A stretch of 64,000 nucleotides of DNA from Wenzhouxiangella sp. AB-CW3 (GTDB taxonomy: Bacteria > Pseudomonadota > Gammaproteobacteria > Xanthomonadales > Wenzhouxiangellaceae): positions 3,363,225 to 3,427,224 of the forward strand of contig NZ_CP061368.1 of NCBI RefSeq assembly GCF_014725735.1, written 5' to 3'. Below, in pieces: positions 1-8,627 of this stretch (positions are counted from its first letter, which is position 1; each line of letters starts with the position of its first letter). The translations under genes were made by a program, and so were the position numbers. Under the pieces are notes generated by a model. That model saw nothing but the letters and a program-made list of their open reading frames with translations, had not been told where the DNA came from and ran no database searches.

Positions 1-1312
1 GGCCAAGTCCGCCACCCTGGTCACCGGCGCCTATGCCCGCATCCGCAAGCAATTCAACCTGCCCATCGGCCGCTTCGAAGGCGTCGAGGAAGCCCTGGCG
101 CGCATGGCCGGCCATACCTACGCCATCAGCGCCCTGAGCCGCCAGACCGCATCGGCAGTCGACGACGGCGAGAAACCGGCCGTGCCGGGCGCCATCGCCA
201 AGTACCACTGCACCGAGCAGAGCCGCGACATCATCAAGGACGCCATGGACATCCATGGCGGCAAGGGCATCATTCTCGGGCCGAAGAACTACCTCGGCCG
301 CGCCTGGCAGGGCGCTCCGATCTGGATCACGGTCGAGGGCGCCAACATCCTGACCCGCTCGATGATGATCTTCGGGCAGGGCGCCATCCGCTGCCACCCC
401 TATGTACTCAAGGAGCTCGAAGCCCTCAAGATCGAGGATGATGACGAGCGCCTGAGGGAATTCGACAAGCTGCTGTTTGCCCACATCGGTCATTCGATTT
501 CCAATGCCGTGCGGGCTTTCATCCTGGGCTTGAGCTTTGCCCGTTTTGCCGCCGTGCCCGGCGACCGCCGCACGCGCAAGTACTACCGCAAGCTCAGCCG
601 CTACAGCGCCGCGTTTGCCTACCTGGCCGATATCGCCATGCTCACCTATGGCGGCAAGCTCAAGCAGAAGGAAAAGATTTCCGGTCGCCTGGGTGACGCA
701 CTCAGCCAGCTCTACATCTGCTCGGCCATGCTCAGGCGCTTTGAGCACGAGGGCCGCCCGGCTGCCGATCAGCCGATTCTGGCCTGGGCTTTCCACGATG
801 CCATCTTCAAGATCCAGACCGCGCTGCGCGGCGTGATCGACAACTACCCGATGCCCTGGGTGCGCCCGTTCCTGCGCATGATCATCTTCCCGCTGGGTCG
901 CGTCGAGCGGGCACCCAATGACCGCCTGGGTCACAAGGTGGCCTCGCTGCTGCTCTCGCCTTCGGAAACGCGCGACCGCCTCACCCGCGGGGTTTACCGA
1001 TCGGATGCCGCCGGCCACTGGGTGGGCGTCATGGAAAAACTGCTGCCCGACGTGATCGCCGCCGAGCCACTGGAGCGCAAGATGCTCAAGGCCCAGCGGG
1101 CCGAACAGCTCTCCGGGTACACTTCGGACGAGCATATTGCCTCGGCGGTCAACAATCAGGTGCTAACCGATAAGGAAGCCGAATTCCTGGCCTCGGTACG
1201 CGAGCGCGTCATGGAAATCATCACCGTTGATGACTTCGAGCTCGAAGAGCTCCAGGCCAGCCTGACCAGCACCGGCGAGAAGATCCGCAACGGCGACCGC
1301 AAGGCCGCCTGA
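1..1312 (+). CDS. fadE: Acyl-CoA dehydrogenase FadE, C-terminal part (5' end outside window)
   Basis: Fatty-acid beta-oxidation enzyme that converts acyl-CoA to trans-2-enoyl-CoA using FAD. The reading frame is open from base 2, so the gene begins upstream of the window; about 436 codons are visible of a family that is usually about 810 aa. The visible part begins with the dehydrogenase segment containing RKQFNLPIGRFEGVEEA, followed by the region with DIHGGKGI and the long C-terminal extension (DUF1974-like) typical of proteobacterial FadE, including the stretch around NYPMPWVRPF. An internal ATG at 104 is not the true start because the conserved domain continues before it. The identification is firm; substrate chain length cannot be read from this piece. 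Confidence 0.93.
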   Translation, partial: AKSATLVTGAYARIRKQFNLPIGRFEGVEEALARMAGHTYAISALSRQTASAVDDGEKPAVPGAIAKYHCTEQSRDIIKDAMDIHGGKGIILGPKNYLGRAWQGAPIWITVEGANILTRSMMIFGQGAIRCHPYVLKELEALKIEDDDERLREFDKLLFAHIGHSISNAVRAFILGLSFARFAAVPGDRRTRKYYRKLSRYSAAFAYLADIAMLTYGGKLKQKEKISGRLGDALSQLYICSAMLRRFEHEGRPAADQPILAWAFHDAIFKIQTALRGVIDNYPMPWVRPFLRMIIFPLGRVERAPNDRLGHKVASLLLSPSETRDRLTRGVYRSDAAGHWVGVMEKLLPDVIAAEPLERKMLKAQRAEQLSGYTSDEHIASAVNNQVLTDKEAEFLASVRERVMEIITVDDFELEELQASLTSTGEKIRNGDRKAA

Positions 1313-1555
1313 CCGGATCAACCTGCCCCACCAACAGCGTCTGGCATCTCCTCAACGTCGCCCCGGCCACCGCGCCGGGACCTCACAGGCTCGATCCTGC
1401 ATCGCCCACCCCCAGTCACCGTCCTACCGGCCGAAGAGCCGGGACCCCGCACGCTCACTGCTGCACGGCCTCCACCAATTGCCGCGCTCCAACCGGCCTG
1501 ATTGGGTTAACATGGCGGCTTGCTACTTGGGACCACCGAGTCAGCGACTCAAGAA

Positions 1556-1750
1556 AAAAGCCACGGCATCAGGTGTTTCGGGAAACCGGTGAAAGTCCGG
1601 CACTGCCCCCGCAACTGTAATCGGCACGCCCAGGGTGATTCGGCCCGGACATGCGGCTGGTACAACCACTCCGTCGGATGATGGGGGAAGGTCCAGCCGG
1701 GATGACACGACTGTTCATCCCCGAAAGTCAGGAGACCGGCCTGAGCCAGA
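1556..1750 (+). promoter_or_regulatory. Cobalamin (adenosylcobalamin) riboswitch
   Basis: The leader holds the conserved core of the cobalamin aptamer: GGTGAAAGTCCGGCACTG near 1588, then CCCCCGCAACTGTAA at 1606-1620, and the closing AGTCAGGAGACCGGCCTG at 1727-1744. These match the Cbl consensus elements in order and at usual spacing. It lies about 130 bp upstream of the TonB-dependent receptor start, which fits B12-repressed expression of that receptor. A palindrome GAGTC-AGC-GACTC (1538-1550) lies just upstream and may belong to the promoter region. The exact 5' edge is approximate. Confidence 0.93.
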
Positions 1751-1877
1751 TCATGAACCATTCGGGTTGCGGTGGGCGACCGGGGTCGACGTTGCCTGTG
1801 CATATCCTGACGGCTTCTCGTGCTCCTTCCACCCTCTCCGACCAGTGCGCGGGTGAGCGCGAGGAGCCAACAACACC

Positions 1878-3656
1878 ATGAAACGAAGTACTTTTGCCGG
1901 CCTGGCCGGTTCAGGCCTGCTTTTGACCTCTCTTCATGTCGTTGCCGAGGACGCAGAGCACGACACCGTCGTGGTCACGGCCACACGCAGCGAACAATTG
2001 ATCGAACAGCCGCTGGCCTCGGTCAGCGTCATCGACCGTGCCGCCATCGAGCGCAGCCAGGCGCCCGACATACTGGAACTGCTGCGCCTGGAAGCCGGTA
2101 TCGACATGAGCCGCGCCGGGGGTCCAGGTGGTCAGACCAGCACCTTCATGCGCGGCACCAACTCCAACCATGTGCTGGTGCTGATCGACGGCGTGCGTGC
2201 CGCCTCGTCGGGCACCGGGTCATTCACCTGGGAAATCCTCGACCCCAGCCACATCGAGCGCATCGAGATCGTTCGTGGTCCGCGCGCGGCGCGCTACGGA
2301 TCGGACGCCATAGGTGGCGTCATCCAGATCTTCACCCGCCAGCCCGAAGGCACATCGGTGCGTGCAGCCTACGGCCGCTACAACGACCGGGCGCTGTCAG
2401 CCTCATGGGGCAGCGAAGCCTTCGGCATGAGTCTTGCGGGACGCCGGGTTGACGGGTTTTCGGCACAGAACGAGCGCGGCTTTGCCTTCGATCCGGATGA
2501 TGACGGGTTCGAGAATCTCAGCCTGAACCTGCGTGGCAGCAATGACCTGGGGCCGGGCCAGTTGAGCTGGAGTGCGCGCGCCAGCGACGGCGAAATCGAG
2601 TTCGACCAGGGTGAGTCGGACTTTCTCAACTACGCCATCCAGACCGAATATCGGCACGATGGCAACGGCCCCTGGCAATGGCAGGGCCAAGTCGCCATGT
2701 ACCGCGACCGGCTGGATACCGAAACGCCATTCGGGTTTTCCGAGGCAGTGACGCGGCGAGTCCAGGCCGGCGTGCAGGCCGAGCGCCTGATCGAGGAATA
2801 CACCCTCTGGCTGATCGGCCTGGACAGTTGGCGAGAATCCGGCGTTAGCCGCAACAGCTGGGCCGAGAACCGCTATAACGTGGGTGCCTGGACCGGACTG
2901 CATGCCCATCGCGACCGTACCGACTGGGAGGCCAGTCTGCGTGTTGATGAAGACGAACAGTTCGGCAGCGCCGTGACCGGCAATCTGGCCGGTGGCTGGC
3001 GGCCCAGCGACGCCGTGCGGCTGTATGCCAGTGCCGGACGCGGCTTCCGCGCCCCCAACTTCAACCAGCTTTACTCTCCCGGATCAGGAGGCCTGTTCGC
3101 CGGCAATCCCGAACTGGACCCGGAGTCGTCCTGGACCTACGAGGTCGGCAGTGAGATCCGGCCCACAGACGGCCAGACGGTGACACTCAACCTGTTCGAA
3201 ACCCGCATCGACGACCTGATCGACTTCAGCGGCCCGGAATTTCAGGCCGTCAACGTCGATCGGGCACGTATCCGGGGCGTGGAGCTGCGGCACCAGCTCA
3301 GCCTGGATGCCTGGCGCACAGAGGCGAGCTACACCTGGCAGGACCCGGAAGACCGCGACACCGGTCAGCAATTGCTGCGACGTGCCGAACACAAGGCTGC
3401 CGTGTCAGTCGACCGCCTGCTCGCGACCGGAGGCTGGCTGGGTGGAGAAATCGTCCATACCGGTGAACGGCTGGATGTCGGCGCCGAGCGTCTGCCTTCG
3501 CATACCCTGGTCAACCTGCGTGCCGGCTACCCGCTGGGCAGCGGTTTCCAGGTCGAAGGCCGTCTGGAAAACGTGACCGACAAGAACTACGAGCCGCTGT
3601 TCGGCTTCAATGCCCATGGCCGCAGCCTGTTTATGGCCTTGCGCTGGGAAGGATAA
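1878..3656 (+). CDS. btuB: TonB-dependent vitamin B12 receptor (BtuB family)
   Basis: Outer-membrane receptor of 592 aa, probably importing cobalamin with energy from TonB. A signal peptide (about residues 1-23, ending VVA-ED) is followed by a TonB box at DTVVVTAT (about 30-37), a plug domain (about 40-150, with RGTNSNHVLVLIDG and the IERIEIVRGP motif) and a 22-stranded barrel. The length fits BtuB (about 600 aa). The ATG at 1878 is preceded by GAGGAG at 1860-1865. The cobalamin riboswitch in its leader supports B12 or a corrinoid as ligand; without it the family alone would allow other ligands. It seems to be transcribed alone, with a hairpin right after the stop. Confidence 0.92.
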   Translation: MKRSTFAGLAGSGLLLTSLHVVAEDAEHDTVVVTATRSEQLIEQPLASVSVIDRAAIERSQAPDILELLRLEAGIDMSRAGGPGGQTSTFMRGTNSNHVLVLIDGVRAASSGTGSFTWEILDPSHIERIEIVRGPRAARYGSDAIGGVIQIFTRQPEGTSVRAAYGRYNDRALSASWGSEAFGMSLAGRRVDGFSAQNERGFAFDPDDDGFENLSLNLRGSNDLGPGQLSWSARASDGEIEFDQGESDFLNYAIQTEYRHDGNGPWQWQGQVAMYRDRLDTETPFGFSEAVTRRVQAGVQAERLIEEYTLWLIGLDSWRESGVSRNSWAENRYNVGAWTGLHAHRDRTDWEASLRVDEDEQFGSAVTGNLAGGWRPSDAVRLYASAGRGFRAPNFNQLYSPGSGGLFAGNPELDPESSWTYEVGSEIRPTDGQTVTLNLFETRIDDLIDFSGPEFQAVNVDRARIRGVELRHQLSLDAWRTEASYTWQDPEDRDTGQQLLRRAEHKAAVSVDRLLATGGWLGGEIVHTGERLDVGAERLPSHTLVNLRAGYPLGSGFQVEGRLENVTDKNYEPLFGFNAHGRSLFMALRWEG

Positions 3657-3663
3657 ACACAAT

Positions 3664-3694
3664 GCCCGGATCGGGGCTCGCCTCCGATCCGGGC
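3664..3694. terminator. Bidirectional hairpin terminator candidate
   Basis: A perfect 11-bp inverted repeat, GCCCGGATCGG (3664-3674) and CCGATCCGGGC (3684-3694), sits between the converging receptor and GLUG genes, 7 bp after the receptor stop. It has no clear T-tract on either strand, so it may act only weakly, or by a route other than classical intrinsic termination. Confidence 0.6.
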
Positions 3695-3704
3695 TATTGC
3701 CCGC

Positions 3705-4934
3705 CTACTCTTCGAAACGACTGTGGAAGATCATGTCGGGAAGCTCAATCGGCGGATTGCCAAGCAGGTACGGATAGCCATCATTGATCTCCGGGTCGAT
3801 GGCCCAGACATCATCGAAATCCCACGGTGAGTCCAGACCGTCAGTGTCGGTATCGGTAAAGGTTTCAATTTTGGTCAGCTCGCTGGTTGTCTTCGCCGTT
3901 GCGTCAAACTCGCCTGACAAACCTGACGCCTGCTCGTCCCAGAAGCTGCTCTCAGGAGGCACTTCATTGCTATTGCGACCGATCAGCCCAGCCACCTCAT
4001 CTTCGCCATCAATCTGGGTGGCAACATAGACATTCTGCAGGCTCCCGGAAGATGTCTGCTCACCAACAGCACCACCGACCTGCTCAACACCCGCAACGCT
4101 TCCGAGCATGTAACTGTCAACAACCTGACTTCTCGCGCGACCACTCAGTCCACCAACCTGGTCATTTCCAGAGATATCACCCACAACATGACTGCGAAGA
4201 ATCCAGGCGTCCTCATTGGTACTTCCGACCAGCCCGCCAACCAGTGATTCGGCATTCACCTGACCGTAGAATCGGCTGTCACTGAGTTCAAGCGGATTCT
4301 CGTCCGGGCTGGAGTCGAGGCCACCGATGATTCCACCGACAGTGCCGGCACCATCAACATCGCATTCACATTGCATGAATCGGGCCGAGCCGCGCAGATT
4401 GCCAATCACGCCGCCAACGAAGTTATTGCCGCTTACCGTGCCCGTTACCCACACGTTCTCGATATTGCTGATCACAATCTGGTCATCGAACTGCTGTCGG
4501 TTGGCCCATGCAACCAGGGCTCCGACCTCGGCAGATCCATGCACACTGACCCGCCTGAGCCCAAGATTGGAGATGGTCGACGCACTCACGTATCCGAAAA
4601 GACCAACATAGAACGCATCGTCATTGTCAATAAAGAGGTTGGAAATCGTGTATCCACCGCCATCGTAGTGAATGAAAAAGTCACTGATACTTGCGTTGAT
4701 CGGCTGCCAACCATCGCCTTCATTCCAGGGCGCCACATTCAAGTCGATATCATTAATCTGCTGGAAGTAGTGGTCATCGGGACAGTGCCTGATGTGGTCG
4801 AGTTGCTCAGGGGTAGAGATTTGCCATGGATCACTACTGGTGCCGTCACCACCGGCGAACATGGACGAATCACAGTCAGCCAGCACGATGTGGCTGATCG
4901 AAAAGGTTAGGATCAACAATGTCGCTTTGAGCAT
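3705..4934 (-). CDS. GLUG-repeat exported protein with C-terminal FxxRFE motif
   Basis: Predicted secreted or surface protein of 409 aa. The chosen ATG (4934) starts a signal peptide of about 19 residues (hydrophobic LLILTFSISHIVL then ADC) and has GAGGGAG just upstream; an ATG at 4949 and a start at 4967 add residues ahead of the signal peptide and are less likely. The body has repeated GLUG-type units such as VGGLVGS, VGGLSGR, VGGAVGE and VAGLIGR, a fold seen in bacterial adhesin-like proteins. It starts with a region resembling secreted beta-helix proteins (DPWQISTPEQLDHIR). The very end reads MIFHSRFEE, close to the end of the SpoIID-like protein nearby. The biological role is unknown. 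Confidence 0.8.
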   Translation of the reverse strand: MLKATLLILTFSISHIVLADCDSSMFAGGDGTSSDPWQISTPEQLDHIRHCPDDHYFQQINDIDLNVAPWNEGDGWQPINASISDFFIHYDGGGYTISNLFIDNDDAFYVGLFGYVSASTISNLGLRRVSVHGSAEVGALVAWANRQQFDDQIVISNIENVWVTGTVSGNNFVGGVIGNLRGSARFMQCECDVDGAGTVGGIIGGLDSSPDENPLELSDSRFYGQVNAESLVGGLVGSTNEDAWILRSHVVGDISGNDQVGGLSGRARSQVVDSYMLGSVAGVEQVGGAVGEQTSSGSLQNVYVATQIDGEDEVAGLIGRNSNEVPPESSFWDEQASGLSGEFDATAKTTSELTKIETFTDTDTDGLDSPWDFDDVWAIDPEINDGYPYLLGNPPIELPDMIFHSRFEE

Positions 4935-5119
4935 GGTCTCCCTCGTCATTGAATTCCGGACGATCATTCACCTGACATCCCCAAAGCTCGCTGACACGCA
5001 CCCCAAAGCGTGATGCTAGGCACAAATCACCTGACATCGTTAGAACTGGAACGACCGCACAATGGACTGAGGCGACAACGGTATGGATAATCGTGGGCTG
5101 GCAAGAAATGGACGAGGCC

Positions 5120-6148
5120 ATGTCGATAAAGCCATCGCCGGAGATCGGAGAGTCCACAGGCAACGTGCTCAAATGGTCAACCTTGCACTCCGATCCTGCC
5201 GACTGCCCCCTGAATCAATGGCAGCGCCGATTGAGCGAACTGATACTGCCCATTCGTGCGCGCGTAGAAAACCCCGGGGACAGGGCCGGGTTCAGGGCCA
5301 GCTTTCGCCTGGGCGAGTTTGGCGATGGTGCTTTTCTGGCCGTAAGCGGAATGGCGCAATGGCTGGAGCGAGAGGCCGGCGAGATCAGCAGCAGTCCGGG
5401 TCAATGGCTATTTGCCAGCACCATGGTGTCTGGCCATGGCTGGCTGCATGCCAACGGCACACGTCTGAGAATCGATGAGGGTCAGACCAGCTTTGTCGAC
5501 TCGACCCAGCCGTTTTCACTGGAGTTCGATCAGGAGTTCGAATTTGTATCCGCCATGCTGCCCCGCGCCGACCTGCTCGACCTGAAAGCGCTCACCCCAT
5601 TGGCTCACGGCACCCAGGTACCGCCTCCGGGCGGTGCGGCACTGCACGGTTTTCTCGCCGCCCTGACCGACGACGACTCGACCGATCCCTCACGCCTCTA
5701 CGACCAGTTCATCGGCCTGGTGATCTCGGCCATAGAACCCACCGGCCCAGGCAGCGACTCAGACCGCCTGCTGCCGCGCATTCATGCTTTTCTGCTCCAC
5801 TCGCTGTCGCGCCCCGATCTCAATACGTCGGTGGTCGCCAACCGATTCGGACTGTCCATTCGCCAGGTGCAGCGCCTGTTTCAGGCTCAGGGAACCACCG
5901 TACCACTGTGGATAAGGGAGCAGCGCCTGCGCTGTTGCGCACGCGACCTCGTCAGTCCGGACCTGCAGGAGTCGAGCATCGGCGACATCGCACTGCGCCA
6001 CGGCTTTACCGACATGTCGTATTTCACACGGAGTTTCAATGAGCACTACGGAACCACACCCGGGACCTGGCGCGCCCGTCACTCGAAACCGACCAACGGC
6101 AGTTCGAAGCGGTCCCGGAACAGCCCCTCATCAACCCGGAACACCTGA
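5120..6148 (+). CDS. AraC-family transcriptional regulator
   Basis: DNA-binding regulator, 342 aa from the ATG at 5120 (GACGAGG 6 bp upstream); GTG 5093 and ATG 5108 are possible alternatives. The N-terminal about 200 residues resemble the AraC-binding-like effector domain found with this family. The C-terminal about 100 residues form the two helix-turn-helix AraC domain, with VVANRFGLSIRQVQRLF and IGDIALRHGFTDMSYFTRSF, then YGTTPGTWR. It is divergent from the GLUG gene (about 185 bp between starts), so that gene is a reasonable but unproven target. Its last 70 bp overlap the 3' end of the converging SpoIID-like gene. Confidence 0.9.
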   Translation: MSIKPSPEIGESTGNVLKWSTLHSDPADCPLNQWQRRLSELILPIRARVENPGDRAGFRASFRLGEFGDGAFLAVSGMAQWLEREAGEISSSPGQWLFASTMVSGHGWLHANGTRLRIDEGQTSFVDSTQPFSLEFDQEFEFVSAMLPRADLLDLKALTPLAHGTQVPPPGGAALHGFLAALTDDDSTDPSRLYDQFIGLVISAIEPTGPGSDSDRLLPRIHAFLLHSLSRPDLNTSVVANRFGLSIRQVQRLFQAQGTTVPLWIREQRLRCCARDLVSPDLQESSIGDIALRHGFTDMSYFTRSFNEHYGTTPGTWRARHSKPTNGSSKRSRNSPSSTRNT

Positions 6149-7905
6149 TTCAGGGTGACCTGTTGCTGGACCAGGTCGGCACTGGAAATGGCACCGTCCC
6201 GATCCACATCGATCCTCAACGCCACCCACAGATCGTACAGGCCATTCGGCAGGTTGGCTGGCAGTGAAAACGATCTCTCCACGGTCGAAACGCCGGACGG
6301 CAGTGCAACCAGCCGGTCGTTGTCAGGGTCATCGATGAAATCATCACCGGGTCGGCGAACGCTGGCCCCGATCAGCACCGCCGCGTGCGGTTCGGATGCA
6401 AGATTGCGGACGTCGAGCTCAATGGTGAAAGCCTCACCCGGCTGCACGCTCGCGGGCACCACCCTGACCTCGTCGATCACGAACACCTGAGAAATGGTCG
6501 CAGTACGCAAGCCACTGCCCTCACCATCCGCGTTGTAGTAATGGTCCAGTTGCCGTTTCCAGTTCTTCGGCTCATCCTCCAGCGTCCAGAACTGATTGCC
6601 CCACTGACTCATGCCACGGCCGTGGCCGAAGCAGCTATCGCCAACACTGGGCGGATCAGCCAGACACGACCAGTCGGTCGATGGTGATCCGGCATAACCG
6701 TCACCACATGCGCACTGTCCACTGTCAGCATCACAATCAACGTTCGAGCAGGCACGCGGACCCAGCAGATTATTGTTCTGTGCCGAATACTCCGAGCGAA
6801 ACACACTGCCTTCCCGTACCAGCATTAATCCGGCGGTGCTTGCGACCGCCTGATCCGTGCCGGACTGGGTTTCGTCGTTGTTGACCTGACAGCAGGCATT
6901 GGAGCAGATGTCCCACTCCCCTTCCGGCAATGGATTGAATGCATGCCAGGCGCCGAAGCTGCGGTAGGCCACCGCACCGGCAGCCAGCGCATCGGCATTC
7001 CAGGAACCAAACCACTCGTTGGGCACACCGCGCCGGGTATAGGTTTCGAGCGAAAACACACAGCTGTGCTGACAGGCATTGAGGCAGCCTGGCCGACCGC
7101 AGGTTTCGCTGCAGGCCGCATCGGCAAAGCCGACGACGACACTGGCCGGTGGCTGGTCACCACCCGACTCGCGCTGCACCTGCCGGGAGTCGTCCACCGT
7201 AGTCGGCTCCGGGGTAATGGACGGATCGGCATGAGCGCGATGGGCAGAAGCGGTATGCAAGGCACCGAGTGGCACCTGCATCTCGAGCGCACCGGCACCC
7301 GCCAGAATCTCGTCCCGTCGCCAGTCGGGAAAGTCGGGATGCGACACCTGCATGGCGAAAGATTCAGGCCGATGCTCCCGAATCGCCGGTGGCCGTACCT
7401 CCAACTCGAAATAGCCATTGGCATCGCTGAAGGTTGTTGCCGCATCGTGACTGGTCTCCACCCGCGCACCCGGCACGGGTTCGAAATCTTGCCGGTCATG
7501 AACCCAGCCGGAAATCAGCAACCGCCCGGCCTCTCTGGGCCGGGGCGCAACCGGATGGTCCACCGGGTCGAGCATCAGGGTCCAGCCCGACCCACGGCCC
7601 GCGCCGCGCAGGACGGCATGAAGCGGATGGTAGCCTTCCACCTCGGCGCGTACCGCCGTCACCCCGTCGACCGGCAACACACCGCGGCCATGCACCTGAA
7701 CCTGTCCAACGGCCCGGGGTTCATCCAACAACGCATCAATGACCCCGGCCAAAGGCTCAACCGACACCTCGACGGGCCGGTAAAACACGTCACCCTGAAG
7801 CGCCAGGCCCGTTCGGACATCACGCAGGATCAGATCGGCCTCGACCGCCCAGACAGGCCAGGCGGTTACCACCAACATGGAGAAAAGCAGGATGCGATTG
7901 ACCAC
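6079..7905 (-). CDS. Cysteine-rich SpoIID/LytB-domain exported protein
   Basis: Exported protein of 608 aa from the GTG at 7905, which gives a clean signal peptide (NRILLFSMLVVTAWPVWA) and lies downstream of the hairpin at 7927-7946; starting at 7953 would put that hairpin inside the gene. Residues about 130-215 look like a carboxypeptidase regulatory-like beta domain. The centre has SpoIID/LytB landmarks: LETYTRRGVPNEWF, ALAAGAVAYRS and HGRGMSQWG. That domain cleaves denuded peptidoglycan glycans in SpoIID or enhances amidases in LytB. It is interrupted by cysteine-rich inserts (CGRPGCLNACQHSC; CSNVDCDADSGQCACGDGY). A beta-sandwich of about 110 residues follows, ending FRDRFELPLVGFE. Function in this Gram-negative host is unknown. 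Confidence 0.82.
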   Translation of the reverse strand: MVNRILLFSMLVVTAWPVWAVEADLILRDVRTGLALQGDVFYRPVEVSVEPLAGVIDALLDEPRAVGQVQVHGRGVLPVDGVTAVRAEVEGYHPLHAVLRGAGRGSGWTLMLDPVDHPVAPRPREAGRLLISGWVHDRQDFEPVPGARVETSHDAATTFSDANGYFELEVRPPAIREHRPESFAMQVSHPDFPDWRRDEILAGAGALEMQVPLGALHTASAHRAHADPSITPEPTTVDDSRQVQRESGGDQPPASVVVGFADAACSETCGRPGCLNACQHSCVFSLETYTRRGVPNEWFGSWNADALAAGAVAYRSFGAWHAFNPLPEGEWDICSNACCQVNNDETQSGTDQAVASTAGLMLVREGSVFRSEYSAQNNNLLGPRACSNVDCDADSGQCACGDGYAGSPSTDWSCLADPPSVGDSCFGHGRGMSQWGNQFWTLEDEPKNWKRQLDHYYNADGEGSGLRTATISQVFVIDEVRVVPASVQPGEAFTIELDVRNLASEPHAAVLIGASVRRPGDDFIDDPDNDRLVALPSGVSTVERSFSLPANLPNGLYDLWVALRIDVDRDGAISSADLVQQQVTLNQVFRVDEGLFRDRFELPLVGFE

Positions 7906-7926
7906 GGAATTCCCGGCAACGAGTAG

Positions 7927-7946
7927 CCCGGGGTTGCATCCCCGGG
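7927..7946 (-). terminator. Hairpin between sufT-like gene and SpoIID-like gene
   Basis: CCCGGGG (7927-7933) pairs with CCCCGGG (7940-7946) around the 6-nt loop TTGCAT, just after the stop of the sufT-like gene. It lacks a T-tract, so its role as terminator is inferred from position. It also argues for the GTG start at 7905 for the next gene. Confidence 0.45.
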
Positions 7947-7954
7947 TCACCACT

Positions 7955-8506
7955 TCAGAACATGCCCGTTTCCAGGCGGGCCTCTTCGCTCATCATGTGC
8001 TGGTTCCAGGGGGGGTCGAAGACCATCTCGACGTCGACACGCTCGATGGTGGGGATGCGCAGCAGGCGTTCGCGCACGTCGGCGACGAGGAAGTCGCCCA
8101 TGCCGCAGCCCGGGGCGGTGAGTGTCATTTCGACGTGGACGTGGCGGCTGCCGTCGTCCTGTTTTTCTATCTTGCACTCGTAGATCAGGCCCAGGGCGAC
8201 GATGTTGATCGGGATCTCGGGGTCGTAGACGGTTTTCATCTGCTCCCAGACGAGTTCCTCAACGTCCTGGTCACTGGCGTTTTCCGGCAGCTCCGGCACC
8301 GGCGGCGGTTCCTTGCCGATGGCGTCGGCATCATTGCCCGATAGGCGGAACAGGCGGCCGTCGACGTAGATGGTGTAGGTGCCACCCAGCGACTGGGTGA
8401 TGTAGCCGACGGTGCCGGCCGGCAGCTCGACTTCGGCGCCCTCGGGCACCATGACCGCCTCGCAGTCGCGTTCGAATTTGACCGGGGTGTAGGAGTTGCC
8501 GAACAT
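7955..8506 (-). CDS. sufT: Fe-S cluster assembly/maturation protein SufT (DUF59)
   Basis: 183-aa protein of the SufT group, which helps mature iron-sulfur proteins. The N-terminal about 70 residues carry the SufT-specific extension (VPEGAEVELPAGTVGYITQS, LGGTYTIYVDG). The C-terminal MIP18/DUF59 domain has DPEIPINIVALGLIYE and the TLTAPGCGMG motif with its conserved cysteine. Size and domain order match SufT rather than a single-domain DUF59 protein. It is here a single gene, away from any suf operon in view. Its ATG (8506) follows a 121-bp gap that holds its promoter and the terminator of the peptidase gene. Confidence 0.9.
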   Translation of the reverse strand: MFGNSYTPVKFERDCEAVMVPEGAEVELPAGTVGYITQSLGGTYTIYVDGRLFRLSGNDADAIGKEPPPVPELPENASDQDVEELVWEQMKTVYDPEIPINIVALGLIYECKIEKQDDGSRHVHVEMTLTAPGCGMGDFLVADVRERLLRIPTIERVDVEMVFDPPWNQHMMSEEARLETGMF

Positions 8507-8575
8507 GCGGCCCTCAATACAGGATTGATTCGGTCCCTATTATATCGGGATGGGGGGATGGCAGTGCAAGGATCA

Positions 8576-8608
8576 AGGCGAAAGGCTCGTTCCTTTCACC
8601 TTTCGCCT
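8576..8608 (-). terminator. Hairpin after M1 peptidase gene
   Basis: A 10-bp inverted repeat AGGCGAAAGG (8576-8585) / CCTTTCGCCT (8599-8608) lies 20 bp past the stop of the M1 peptidase gene, on its downstream side. The arms are perfect; there is no long T-tract. Confidence 0.45.
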
Positions 8609-8627
8609 TTCACCTGTTACCTGCCTT

